Assembly: GCA_038277395.1 (NCBI GenBank)
Contig: CM076196.1
Coordinates: forward strand, 82,091,786-82,155,785
DNA: 64,000 nt
Source: Dryocosmus kuriphilus
Taxonomy: Eukaryota > Arthropoda > Insecta > Hymenoptera > Cynipidae
Direction: 5' to 3'
Shown: positions 42,574 through 56,700 of the stretch, piece by piece
How positions within the stretch are numbered: position 1 is the stretch's first letter
Layout: each line of letters opens with the position of its first letter
Program-made: the position numbers and the translations under genes
Notes under the pieces: model-generated
Seen by the model: only the letters and a program-made list of their open reading frames with translations
Database searches by the model: none
Told to the model about the DNA's origin: nothing

Positions 42574-43698
42574 ACATTCTCATCTCAATGAGAAAGTATT
42601 AGTTTTATGTGAAAACTGACTTTCGCGGATTTCATGAAATCTCCACGTTTCATGACCTCCTGAATCCGAAAAACATGTTTTACGTTGGTGTCTGTCTGTC
42701 GTTGTTGTCGTCGTTGTTGTTGTTGTCGTCGTTGTCGTCGTTGTAGTCTGTGAACACGATAACTTTCGAAGGACTAATCGGATTGGGTTGCGCTTTAGCA
42801 CACTTCTTTAAAGCATAAAAAGTAGGACGAGTTCGTTAACCAGCTACTTTTGACCAACGGTTATGGTTTTATCCATCAAAAACGGTTTTCACAAAATAAA
42901 AAAATCCATTTTCCGGCTAAATTATGAGAGATACAAAAAAAATGTAAGAAAGTAAAATTGTTCAGCTCAAAAAGATCTAAAACTTTTGCCTTAACCGTTT
43001 TTTGATAAAATGAACGGTTTTTGTTTTAATCAAGAAAACGCTATTAAAATTTAAAAACTCTGGTTGCCCGCCAAAATATTCAAGATAAAGAAAAATAGTA
43101 AAGAACAAAGTTATTAGACGTAAAAAGATCTACAAATTTTGTTTAAACCATTTTCTGATAAAATGCACGGTTTTTGTTTTAATCGATAAAACGTCATTAA
43201 AAATCAAGGTTTTCAAATTTTCCGCTAAACTATGCAGGATACGGAAAAATAATAATAAACAAAGTTGTTCACCTCAAAAAGGTCTACAAATTTGCTCTCT
43301 ATCAATTTCTTGATCAGACGCGTAGTTTTTGAGTTATTCCTGAAATATGTTAATTCGTATAAAAAAATCTACTTTTCCGCAAAAGTATGCGAGATACGTG
43401 AAAATATCAACAAGCAGAATTATTCACCTTCCAAGGACCTACAGATTCCCTTGAAACCATTTTTTGATACAACCAATACTTTCTTCATTAAACGTATAAT
43501 ACCGTTCTTTTAATCAAAAAATACATTACTATACAGTCAATAAAAAGTTATTTAAAGTTATTGAAAAATCTGCCCGCTACTCAGGCGCATTCTCATCACC
43601 TGTCTCGCGCTCACCAATCAATGAATTTATATCTAAAACGTAAATTTCTTCATTTTTTACACAGTTTGGCTGAAAAATGCAATTTTTTTGTCATTATT
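42574..43698 (+). repeat. Leading array monomer
   Basis: About 1125 bp with a GTT/GTC-type microsatellite (about 42700-42745). By length and position it corresponds to the sixth unit of a higher-order repeat whose first five units are absent. Confidence 0.6.
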
Positions 43699-46600
43699 AC
43701 ATTCTCATCTCAATGAGAAAGTATTAGTTTTATGTGAAAACTGACTTTCGCGGATTTCATGAAATCTCCACGTTTCATGACCTCCTGAATCCGAAAAAAA
43801 AAACATGTTTTAGGTTGGTGTCTATCTGTCGTTGTTGTCGTCGTTGTTGTTGTTGTCGTTGTTGTTGTTGTCGTCGTCGTTGTCGTCGTTGTAGCCTGTG
43901 AACACGATAACTTTCGAGGGACTAATCGCATTGGGTTTCGCTTTAGCACACTTCTTTAAAGCATAAAAAGTAAGGACGAGTTCGTTAACCAGCTACTTTT
44001 GACCAACGGTTATGGTTTTATCCATCAAAAACGGTTTTCACAAAATAAAAAAAAATCCATTTTCCGGCTAAATTATGAGAGATACAAAAAAAATGTAAGA
44101 AAGTAAAATTGTTCAGCTCAAAAAGATCTAAAACTTTTGCCTTAACCGTTTTTTGATAAAATGAACGGTTTTTGTTTTAATCAAGAAAACGCTATTAAAA
44201 TTTAAAAACTCTGGTTGCCCGCCAAAATATTCAAGATAAAGAAAAATAGTAAAGAACAAAGTTATTAGACGTAAAAAGATCTACAAATTTTGTTTAAACC
44301 ATTTTCTGATAAAATGCACGGTTTTTGTTTTAATCGATAAAACGTCATTAAAAATCAAGGTTTTCAAATTTTCCGCTAAACTATGCAGGATACGGAAAAA
44401 TAATAATAAACAAAGTTGTTCACCTCAAAAAGGTCTACAAATTTGCTCTCTATCAATTTCTTGATCAGACGCGTAGTTTTTGAGTTATTCCTGAAATATG
44501 TTAATTCGTATAAAAAAATCTACTTTTCCGCAAAAGTATGCGAGATACGTGAAAATATCAACAAGCAGAATTATTCACCTTCCAAGGACCTACAGATTCC
44601 CTTGAAACCATTTTTTTGATACAACCAATACTTTCTTCATTAAACGTATAATACCGTTCTTTTAATCAAAAAATACATTACTATACAGTCAATAAAAAGT
44701 TATTTAAAGTTATTGAAAAATCTGCCCGCTACTCAGGCGCATTCTCATCACCTGTCTCGCGCTCACCAATCAATGAATTTATATCTAAAACGTAAATTTC
44801 TTCATTTTTTACACAGTTTGGCTGAAAATGCAATTTTTTTGTCATTATTACATTCTCATCTCAATGAGAAAGTATTAGTTTTATGTGAAAACTGACTTTC
44901 GCGGATTTCATGAAATCTCCACGTTTCATGACCTCCTGAATCCGAAAAAAACATGTTTTAGGTTGGTGTCTATCTGTCGTTGTTGTCGTCGTTGTTGTTG
45001 TTGTCGTCGTTGTTGTTGTTGTCGTCGTCGTTGTCGTCGTTGTAGCCTGTGAACACGATAACTTTCGAGGGACTAATCGCATTGGGTTTCGCTTTAGCAC
45101 ACTTTTTTAAAGCATAAAAAGTAAGGACGAGTTCGTTAACCAGCCACTTTGGACCAACGGTTATGGTTTTATCCATCAAAAACGGTTTTCACAAAATAAA
45201 AAAATCCATTTTCCGGCTAAACTATACGAGATACACAAAATATGTATATTACTAAAATTGTTCACCTCAAAAAAATCTACAAATTTTGTCTTAACCGTTT
45301 TTTGATCAAATGAACGGTTTTTGTTTTAATCAAGAAAACGCTATTAAAATTTTAAAACTCTGGTTTCCCGCCAAAATATTCAAGATAAAGAAAAATAGTA
45401 AAGAACAAAGTTGTTAAATTTAAAAAGATCTACAAATTTTGTTTGAACCATTTTCTGATAAAATGCACGGTTTTTGTTTTAATCGATAAATCGTTATTAA
45501 AAATCAAGGTTTTCAAATTTCCCGCTAAACTATGCAAGATACGGAAAAATAATAATAAACAGAGTTGTTTAACTCAAAGAGGTCTACAAATTTTCTCTCT
45601 ATCATTTTCTTGATCAGATGCGTAGTTTTTGAGTTATTCGTGAAATATGTTAATTCGTATAAAAAAATCTACTTTTCCGCAAAAGTATGCGAGATACGTG
45701 AAAATATCAAGAAGCAGAATTATTCACCCTCCAAGGGCCTACAAAAATTCCCTTGAAACGATCGTTTTTTTTTGATACAACCGATACTTTCTTCATTAAA
45801 CGTATAATACCGTTCTTTTAATCAAAAATACATTACTATACAGTCAATAAAAAGTTATTTAAAGTTATTGAAAAATCTGCCCGCTACTCAGGCGCATTCT
45901 CATCACCTGTCTCGCGCTCACCAATCAATGAATTTATATCTGAAACGTAAATTTCTTCATTTTTTACACAGTTTGGCTGAAAAATGCAATTTTTTTATTA
46001 TTACATTTTCATCTCAATGAGAAAGTATTAGTTTTATGTGAAAACTGACTTTCGCGGATTTCATGAAATCTCGACGTTTCATGACCTCCTGAATCCGAAA
46101 AAACATATTTTACGTTGGTGTCTGCCTGCCGTAGTAGGTGTAGTAGTAGTAGTAGTAGTAGGTGTAGCCTGTGTACACGATGACTTTCGAAAGACTCAGC
46201 GGATTGGATTGCGCTTTGGTACACTTCTTTAAAGTGCAAAAAGTAAGGACGAGTTCGTTCACCAGCCACTTTTGACCAACGGTTATGGTTTTATCCATCA
46301 AAAACGATTTTCACAAAATAAAAAAAATCCATTTTCCGGCTAAACTATGGGAGATACGAAAAAAATGTAAGAAAGTAAAATTGTTCAGCTCGAAAAGATC
46401 TACAACTTTTGCCTTAACCGTTTTTTGATAAAATAAACGGTTTTCGTTTTAATCAAGAAAACGCTATTAAAATTTAAGAACTCTGGTTTCCCGCCAAAAT
46501 ATTCAAGATAAGGAAAAATAGTAAAGAGCAAAGTTGTTAGATGTAAAAAGATCTACAAATTTTGTTTAAACCATTTTCTGATAAAATGCACGGTTTTTGT

Positions 46601-49600
46601 TTTAATCGATAAAACGTCATTAAAAATCAAGTTTTTCAAATTTTCCGCTAAACTATGCAGGATACGGAAAAATAATAATAAAAAAAGTTGTTCACCTCAA
46701 AAAGGTCTACAAATTTGCTCTCTATCAATTTCTTGATCAGACGCGTAGTTTTTGAGTTATTCGTGAAATATGTTAATTCGTATAAAAAAATCTACTTTTC
46801 CGCAAAAGTATGCGAGATACGTGAAAAATATCAAGAAGCAGAATTATTCACCTTCCAAGGGCCTACAAATTCCCTTGAAACGATTTTTTGATACAACCGA
46901 TACTTTCTTCATTAAACGTATAATACCGTTCTTTTAATCAAAAAATACATTACTATACAGTCAATAAAAAGTTATTTAAAGTTATTGAAAAATCTGCCCG
47001 CTACTCAGGCGCATTCTCATCACCTGTCTCGCGCTCACCAATCAATGAATTTATATCTGAAACGTAAATTTCTTCATTTTTTACACAGTTTGGCTGAAAA
47101 ATGCAATTTTTTTATTATTACATTCTCATCTCAATGAGAAAGTATTAGTTTTATGTGAAAACTGACTTTCGCGGATTTCATGAAATCTCGACGTTTCATG
47201 ACCTCCTGAATCCGAAAAAAACATATTTTACGTTGGTGTCTGCCTGCCGTAGTAGGTAGTAGTAGTAGTAGTAGTAGTAGGTGTAGCCTGTGTACACGAT
47301 GACTTTCGAAAGACTCAGCGGATTGGATTGCGCTTTGGTACACTTCTTTAAAGTGCAAAAAGTAAGGACGAGTTCGTTCACCAGCCACTTTTGACCAACG
47401 GTTATGGTTTTATCCATCAAAAACGATTTTCACAAAATAAAAAAATCCATTTTCCGGCTAAACTATGGGAGATACGAAAAAAATGTAAGAAAGTAAAATT
47501 GTTCAGCTCGAAAAGATCTACAACTTTTGCCTTAACCGTTTTTTGATAAAATAAACGGTTTTTGTTTTAATCAAGAAAACGCTATTAAAATTTAAGAACT
47601 CTGGTTTCCCGCCAAAATATTCAAGATAAGGAAAAATAGTAAAGAGCAAAGTTGTTAGATGTAAAAAGATCTACAAATTTTGTTTAAACCATTTTCTGAT
47701 AAAATGCACGGTTTTTGTTTTAATCGATAAAACGTCATTAAAAATCAAGTTTTTCAAATTTTCCGCTAAACTATGCAGGATACGGAAAAAAAATAATAAA
47801 AAAAGTTGTTCACCTCAAAAAGGTCTACAAATTTGCTCTCTATCAATTTCTTGATCAGACGCGTAGTTTTTGAGTTATTCGTGAAATATGTTAATTCGTA
47901 TAAAAAAATCTACTTTTCCGCAAAAGTATGCAAGATGCGTGAAAATATCAACAAGCAGAATTATTCACCTTCCAAGGACCTACAAATTCCCTTGAAACCA
48001 TTTTTTGATACAACCCATACTTTCTTCATTAAACGTATAATACCGTTCTTTTAATCAAAAAATACATTACTATACAGTCAATAAAAAGTTATTTAAAGTT
48101 ATTGAAAAATCCGCCCGCTACTCAGGCGCATTCTCATCACCTGTCTCGCGCTCACCAATCAATGAATTTATATTTAAAACGTAAATTTCTTCATTTTTTA
48201 CACAGTTTGGCTGAAAAATGCAATTTTTTTATCATTATTACATTCTCATCTCAATGAGAAAGTATTAGTTTTATGTGAAAACTGACTTTCGCGGATTTCA
48301 TGAAATCTCCACGTTTCATGACCTCCTGAATCCGAAAAAAAATGTTTTACGTTGGTGTCTCTCTGTCGTTGTTGTCGTCGCTGTTGTTGTTGTCGTCGTT
48401 GTTGTTGTTGTCGTCGTCGTTGTCGTCGTTGTAGGCTGTGAACACGATAACATTCGAAGGACTAATCGGATTGGGTTGCGCTTTAGCACACTTCTTTAAA
48501 GCATAAAAAGTAAGGACGAGTTCGTTAACCAGCCACTTTTGACCAACGGTTATGGTTTTATCCATCAAAAACGGTTTTCACAAAATGAAAAAATCCATTT
48601 TCCGGCTAAACTATGAGAGATGCAGAAAAATGTTAGGAAGTAAAATTGTTCAGCTCAAAAAGATCTACAACTTTTGCCTTAACCGGTTTTTGATGAAATG
48701 AACGGTTTTTGTTTTAATCAAGAAAACGCTATTAAAATGTAAAAACTCTGGTTTCCCGACAAAATATTCAACATACAAAAACGTGGCAAGGAACAAAGCT
48801 CTTCAATTTAAAACGATCTACAAATTTTGTTTTAACCATTTTTTGATAGAATGCACGGTTTTTGTTTGAATCGATAAAACGTTATTAAGAATGAAAAATT
48901 TCAAATTTCCCGCCAAACTATGGAAGATACGGAAAAATAATAATGAACAAAGTTGTTCGCCTTAAGAAGGTCTACAAATTTGCTCTCTATCATTTTTTTA
49001 ATCAGACGCGTAGTTTTTGAGTCATTCGTGAAATATGTTATGAAATATAAAGCAAACCACTTTTCAGCAAGAGCGTGCAAGATATGAGAAAATATTAACA
49101 AGCAGAATTGTTCACCTTGGAAAGAGCCACAAAATTTATTCGTTAAGACTCATCGTTTTACTTTTAAGAATCGAAATCCTCTATTGTGAAAATTTGGAAA
49201 ATCACTAAAAAACTTTACCAATCTAGAATGTGTTTTAAAAAACGTAATTATCGTGCGCGAAGCGCGAGTGTCATGATGAGAATGTATTCCTTAAGGGCGA
49301 TAGAGCCTTAAGTAAAATAATTTCTTTTGGAATTTTTAATTTAAAGGTTTATACGATCCATAAACACCGAGCGCGTAGCGCGAGGTGAATAATGTATCGA
49401 GCGCGAAGCGCGAGTGCCAACAGACGCGCGCCCCAGGCGCGCTCATACTTCGCGCGAAGCGCGCGATGAGAATGTGCCCGCGAAGCGGGCAGATTTTTTT
49501 AGTAACACTTTCGATAGGTTTTGTCGAAACCGTTAGTCAAAACAGGCTGCTTGTTTTTCTATTTTATTAGTATAGCGACGAATGAAGAATAATGTGAAAT

Positions 49601-50776
49601 AAAGAACTAATATTAAAGTAATGAAATTCGAAATTTGGGCTATTTTTACATTCTCATCTCAATGAGAAGGTATTAGTTTTTTATGTGAAAACTGACTTTC
49701 GCGGATTTCATGAAATCTCGACGTTTCATGACCTCCTGAATCCGAAAAAACATGTTTTACGTTGTTGTCTGTCTGTCGTTGTTGTCGTCGTTGTTGTTGA
49801 TGTCGTTGTCGTCGTTGTAGTCTGTGAACACGATAACTTTCGAAGGACTAATCGGATTGGGTTGCGCTTTAGCACACTTCTTTAAAGCACAAAAAGTAAG
49901 GACGAGTTCGTTAACCAGCCACTTTTGACCAACGGTTATGGTTTTATCCATCAAAAACGGTTTTCACAAAATCAAAAAACCCATTTTCCGGCTAAACTAT
50001 ACGAGATACACAAAATATGTATATTACTAAAATTGTTCACCTCAAAAAAATCTACAAATTTTGTCTTAACCGTTTTTTGATAAAATGAACGGTTTTTGTT
50101 TTAATCAAGAAAACGCTATGAAAATTTTAAAACTCTGGTTTCCCGCCAAAATATTCAAGATAAAGAAAAATAGTAAAGAACAAAGTTGTTAAATTTAAAA
50201 AGATCTACAAATTTTTTGTTTTAAACCATTTTCTGATAAAATGCACGGTTTTTGTTTTAATCGATAAAACGTCATTAAAAATCAAGGTTTTCAAATTTTC
50301 CGCTAAACTATGCAGGATACGGAAAAATAATAATAAACAAAGTTGTTCACCTCAAAAAGGTCTACAAATTTGCTCTCTATCAATTTCTTGATCAGACGCG
50401 TAGTTTTTGAGTTATTCCTGAAATATGTTAATTCGTATAAAAAAATCTACTTTTCCGCAAAAGTATGCGAGATACGTGAAAATATCAACAAGCAGAATTA
50501 TTCACCTTCCAAGGACCTACAGATTCCCTTGAAACCATTTTTTGATACAACCAATACTTTCTTCATTAAACGTATAATACCGTTCTTTTAATCAAAAAAT
50601 ACATTACTATACAGTCAATAAAAAGTTATTTAAAGTTATTGAAAAATCTGCCCGCTACTCAGGCGCATTCTCATCACCTGTCTCGCGCTCACCAATCAAT
50701 GAATTTATATCTAAAACGTAAATTTCTTCATTTTTTACACAGTTTGGCTGAAAAATGCAATTTTTTTGTCATTATT
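43699..50776 (+). repeat. Higher-order repeat, copy 1 (six monomers)
   Basis: Monomer lengths are 1151, 1153, 1117, 1120, 1408 and 1129 bp. Microsatellite types run GTT/GTC, GTT/GTC, GTA, GTA, GTT/GTC, GTT/GTC. The fifth monomer (48240-49647) carries an extra ~290 bp with the mini-hairpin cluster. The same ordered series recurs 7.07 kb downstream. Confidence 0.85.
49254..49490 (+). repeat. GNA-triloop mini-hairpin cluster 1
   Basis: Perfect GC stems close tiny loops: GCGC-GAA-GCGC (about 49255), GCGC-GTA-GCGC (49371), GCGC-GAA-GCGC (49401), GCGCGCC-CCA-GGCGCGC (49426-49442), CGCGC-GAA-GCGCG (49451-49463) and GCCCGC-GAA-GCGGGC (49476-49490). The shared GCGAAGC core is known to form an unusually stable DNA mini-hairpin. 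The cluster sits at the end of the long monomer. Confidence 0.85.
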
Positions 50777-53700
50777 ACATTCTCATCTCAATGAGAAAGT
50801 ATTAGTTTTATGTGAAAACTGACTTTCGCGGATTTCATGAAATCTCCACGTTTCATGACCTCCTGAATCCGAAAAAACATGTTTTAGGTTGGTGTCTATC
50901 TGTCGTTGTTGTCGTCGTTGTTGTTGTTGTCGTTGTTGTTTGTTGTCGTCGTCGTTGTCGTCGTTGTAGCCTGTGAACACGATAACTTTCGAGGGACTAA
51001 TCGCATTGGGTTTCGCTTTAGCACACTTCTTTAAAGCATAAAAAGTAAGGACGAGTTCGTTAACCAGCTACTTTTGACCAACGGTTATGGTTTTATCCAT
51101 CAAAAACGGTTTTCACAAAATAAAAAAATCCATTTTCCGGCTAAATTATGAGAGATACAAAAAAAATGTAAGAAAGTAAAATTGTTCAGCTCAAAAAGAT
51201 CTAAAACTTTTGCCTTAACCGTTTTTTGATAAAATGAACGGTTTTTGTTTTAATCAAGAAAACGCTATTAAAATTTAAAAACTCTGGTTGCCCGCCAAAA
51301 TATTCAAGATAAAGAAAAATAGTAAAGAACAAAGTTATTAGACGTAAAAAGATCTACAAATTTTGTTTAAACCATTTTCTGATAAAATGCACGGTTTTTG
51401 TTTTAATCGATAAAACGTCATTAAAAATCAAGGTTTTCAAATTTTCCGCTAAACTATGCAGGATACGGAAAAATAATAATAAACAAAGTTGTTCACCTCA
51501 AAAAGGTCTACAAATTTGCTCTCTATCAATTTCTTGATCAGACGCGTAGTTTTTGAGTTATTCCTGAAATATGTTAATTCGTATAAAAAAATCTACTTTT
51601 CCGCAAAAGTATGCGAGATACGTGAAAATATCAACAAGCAGAATTATTCACCTTCCAAGGACCTACAGATTCCCTTGAAACCATTTTTTGATACAACCAA
51701 TACTTTCTTCATTAAACGTATAATACCGTTCTTTTAATCAAAAAATACATTACTATACAGTCAATAAAAAGTTATTTAAAGTTATTGAAAAATCTGCCCG
51801 CTACTCAGGCGCATTCTCATCACCTGTCTCGCGCTCACCAATCAATGAATTTATATCTAAAACGTAAATTTCTTCATTTTTTACACAGTTTGGCTGAAAA
51901 ATGCAATTTTTTTGTCATTATTACATTCTCATCTCAATGAGAAAGTATTAGTTTTATGTGAAAACTGACTTTCGCGGATTTCATGAAATCTCCACGTTTC
52001 ATGACCTCCTGAATCCGAAAAAAACATGTTTTAGGTTGGTGTCTATCTGTCGTTGTTGTCGTCGTTGTTGTTGTTGTCGTTGTTGTTGTTGTCGTCGTCG
52101 TTGTCGTCGTTGTAGCCTGTGAACACGATAACTTTCGAGGGACTAATCGCATTGGGTTTCGCTTTAGCACACTTCTTTAAAGCATAAAAAGTAAGGACGA
52201 GTTCGTTAACCAGCCACTTTGGACCAACGGTTATGGTTTTATCCATCAAAAACGGTTTTCACAAAATAAAAAAATCCATTTTCCGGCTAAACTATACGAG
52301 ATACACAAAATATGTATATTACTAAAATTGTTCACCTCAAAAAAATCTACAAATTTTGTCTTAACCGTTTTTTTTTGATCAAATGAACGGTTTTTGTTTT
52401 AATCAAGAAAACGCTATTAAAATTTTAAAACTCTGGTTTCCCGCCAAAATATTCAAGATAAAGAAAAATAGTAAAGAACAAAGTTGTTAAATTTAAAAAG
52501 ATCTACAAATTTTGTTTGAACCATTTTCTGATAAAATGCACGGTTTTTGTTTTAATCGATAAATCGTTATTAAAAATCAAGGTTTTCAAATTTCCCGCTA
52601 AACTATGCAAGATACGGAAAAATAATAATAAACAGAGTTGTTTAACTCAAAGAGGTCTACAAATTTTCTCTCTATCATTTTCTTGATCAGATGCGTAGTT
52701 TTTGAGTTATTCGTGAAATATGTTAATTCGTATAAAAAAATCTACTTTTCCGCAAAAGTATGCGAGATACGTGAAAATATCAAGAAGCAGAATTATTCAC
52801 CCTCCAAGGGCCTACAAATTCCCTTGAAACGATTTTTTGATACAACCGATACTTTCTTCATTAAACGTATAATACCGTTCTTTTAATCAAAAAATACATT
52901 ACTATACAGTCAATAAAAAGTTATTTAAAGTTATTGAAAAATCTGCCCGCTACTCAGGCGCATTCTCATCACCTGTCTCGCGCTCACCAATCAATGAATT
53001 TATATCTGAAACGTAAATTTCTTCATTTTTTACACAGTTTGGCTGAAAAATGCAATTTTTTTATTATTACATTTTCATCTCAATGAGAAAGTATTAGTTT
53101 TATGTGAAAACTGACTTTCGCGGATTTCATGAAATCTCGACGTTTCATGACCTCCTGAATCCGAAAAAACATATTTTACGTTGGTGTCTGCCTGCCGTAG
53201 TAGGTGTAGTAGTAGTAGTAGTAGTAGGTGTAGCCTGTGTACACGATGACTTTCGAAAGACTCAGCGGATTGGATTGCGCTTTGGTACACTTCTTTAAAG
53301 TGCAAAAAGTAAGGACGAGTTCGTTCACCAGCCACTTTTGACCAACGGTTATGGTTTTATCCATCAAAAACGATTTTCACAAAATAAAAAAATCCATTTT
53401 CCGGCTAAACTATGGGAGATACGAAAAAAATGTAAGAAAGTAAAATTGTTCAGCTCGAAAAGATCTACAACTTTTGCCTTAACCGTTTTTTGATAAAATA
53501 AACGGTTTTTGTTTTAATCAAGAAAACGCTATTAAAATTTAAGAACTCTGGTTTCCCGCCAAAATATTCAAGATAAGGAAAAATAGTAAAGAGCAAAGTT
53601 GTTAGATGTAAAAAGATCTACAAATTTTGTTTAAACCATTTTCTGATAAAATGCACGGTTTTTGTTTTAATCGATAAAACGTCATTAAAAATCAAGTTTT

Positions 53701-56700
53701 TCAAATTTTCCGCTAAACTATGCAGGATACGGAAAAATAATAATAAAAAAAGTTGTTCACCTCAAAAAGGTCTACAAATTTGCTCTCTATCAATTTCTTG
53801 ATCAGACGCGTAGTTTTTGAGTTATTCGTGAAATATGTTAATTCGTATAAAAAAATCTACTTTTCCGCAAAAGTATGCGAGATACGTGAAAATATCAAGA
53901 AGCAGAATTATTCACCTTCCAAGGGCCTACAAATTCCCTTGAAACGATTTTTTGATACAACCGATACTTTCTTCATTAAACGTATAATACCGTTCTTTTA
54001 ATCAAAAAATACATTACTATACAGTCAATAAAAAGTTATTTAAAGTTATTGAAAAATCTGCCCGCTACTCAGGCGCATTCTCATCACCTGTCTCGCGCTC
54101 ACCAATCAATGAATTTATATCTGAAACGTAAATTTCTTCATTTTTTACACAGTTTGGCTGAAAAATGCAATTTTTTTATTATTACATTCTCATCTCAATG
54201 AGAAAGTATTAGTTTTATGTGAAAACTGACTTTCGCGGATTTCATGAAATCTCGACGTTTCATGACCTCCTGAATCCGAAAAAACATATTTTACGTTGGT
54301 GTCTGCCTGCCGTAGTAGGTGTAGTAGTAGTAGTAGTAGTAGGTGTAGCCTGTGTACACGATGACTTTCGAAAGACTCAGCGGATTGGATTGCGCTTTGG
54401 TACACTTCTTTAAAGTGCAAAAAGTAAGGACGAGTTCGTTCACCAGCCACTTTTGACCAACGGTTATGGTTTTATCCATCAAAAACGATTTTCACAAAAT
54501 AAAAAAATCCATTTTCCGGCTAAACTATGGGAGATACGAAAAAAATGTAAGAAAGTAAAATTGTTCAGCTCGAAAAGATCTACAACTTTTGCCTTAACCG
54601 TTTTTTGATAAAATAAACGGTTTTTGTTTTAATCAAGAAAACGCTATTAAAATTTAAGAACTCTGGTTTCCCGCCAAAATATTCAAGATAAGGAAAAATA
54701 GTAAAGAGCAAAGTTGTTAGATGTAAAAAGATCTACAAATTTTGTTTAAACCATTTTCTGATAAAATGCACGGTTTTTGTTTTAATCGATAAAACGTCAT
54801 TAAAAATCAAGTTTTTCAAATTTTCCGCTAAACTATGCAGGATACGGAAAAATAATAATAAAAAAAGTTGTTCACCTCAAAAAGGTCTACAAATTTGCTC
54901 TCTATCAATTTCTTGATCAGACGCGTAGTTTTTGAGTTATTCGTGAAATATGTTAATTCGTATAAAAAAATCTACTTTTCCGCAAAAGTATGCAAGATGC
55001 GTGAAAATATCAACAAGCAGAATTATTCACCTTCCAAGGACCTACAAATTCCCTTGAAACCATTTTTTGATACAACCCATACTTTCTTCATTAAACGTAT
55101 AATACCGTTCTTTTAATCAAAAAATACATTACTATACAGTCAATAAAAAGTTATTTAAAGTTATTGAAAAATCCGCCCGCTACTCAGGCGCATTCTCATC
55201 ACCTGTCTCGCGCTCACCAATCAATGAATTTATATTTAAAACGTAAATTTCTTCATTTTTTACACAGTTTGGCTGAAAAATGCAATTTTTTTTATCATTA
55301 TTACATTCTCATCTCAATGAGAAAGTATTAGTTTTATGTGAAAACTGACTTTCGCGGATTTCATGAAATCTCCACGTTTCATGACCTCCTGAATCCGAAA
55401 AAAAATGTTTTACGTTGGTGTCTCTCTGTCGTTGTTGTCGTCGCTGTTGTTGTTGTCGTCGTTGTTGTTGTTGTCGTCGTCGTTGTCGTCGTTGTAGGCT
55501 GTGAACACGATAGCATTCGAAGGACTAATCGGATTGGGTTGCGCTTTAGCACACTTCTTTAAAGCATAAAAAGTAAGGACGAGTTCGTTAACCAGCCACT
55601 TTTGACCAACGGTTATGGTTTTATCCATCAAAAACGGTTTTCACAAAATGAAAAAATCCATTTTCCGGCTAAACTATGAGAGATGCAGAAAAAATGTTAG
55701 GAAGTAAAATTGTTCAGCTCAAAAAGATCTACAACTTTTGCCTTAACCGGTTTTTGATGAAATGAACGGTTTTTGTTTTAATCAAGAAAACGCTATTAAA
55801 ATGTAAAAACTCTGGTTTCCCGACAAAATATTCAACATACAAAAAAGTGGCAAGGAACAAAGCTCTTCAATTTAAAACGATCTACAAATTTTGTTTTAAC
55901 CATTTTTTGATAGAATGCACGGTTTTTGTTTGAATCGATAAAACGTTATTAAGAATGAAAAATTTCAAATTTCCCGCCAAACTATGGAAGATACGGAAAA
56001 ATAATAATGAACAAAGTTGTTCGCCTTAAGAAGGTCTACAAATTTGCTCTCTATCATTTTTTTAATCAGACGCGTAGTTTTTGAGTCATTCGTGAAATAT
56101 GTTATGAAATATAAAGCAAACCACTTTTCAGCAAGAGCGTGCAAGATATGAGAAAATATTAACAAGCAGAATTGTTCACCTTGGAAAGAGCCACAAAATT
56201 TATTCGTTAAGACTCATCGTTTTACTTTTAAGAATCGAAATCCTCTATTGTGAAAATTTGGAAAATCACTAAAAAACTTTACCAATCTAGAATGTGTTTT
56301 AAAAAACGTAATTATCGTGCGCGAAGCGCGAGTGTCATGATGAGAATGTATTCCTTAAGGGCGATAGAGCCTTAAGTAAAATAATTTCTTTTGGAATTTT
56401 TAATTTAAAGGTTTATACGATCCATAAACACCGAGCGCGTAGCGCGAGGTGAATAATGTATCGAGCGCGAAGCGCGAGTGCCAACAGACGCGCGCCCCAG
56501 GCGCGCTCATACTTCGCGCGAAGCGCGCGATGAGAATGTGCCCGCGAAGCGGGCAGATTTTTTTAGTAACACTTTCGATAGGTTTTGTCGAAACCGTTAG
56601 TCAAAACAGGCTGCTTGTTTTTCTATTTTATTAGTATAGCGACGAATGAAGAATAATGTGAAATAAAGAACTAATATTAAAGTAATGAAATTCGAAATTT

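Noticed and set aside
42580..42801. Poly-Thr, poly-Asn/Asp, poly-Val or poly-Tyr reading frames repeated through the array
   Set aside because: They are translations of the GTT/GTC or GTA microsatellite in each monomer. They occur in several frames on both strands, with tract length varying by repeat slippage.
43265..43513. An 82-codon plus-strand frame repeated almost identically in most monomers (for example 43265, 50343, 51489, 57405)
   Set aside because: The similarity is explained by very recent duplication. The frame crosses subrepeat boundaries, has no domain, and older dispersed copies do not keep it.
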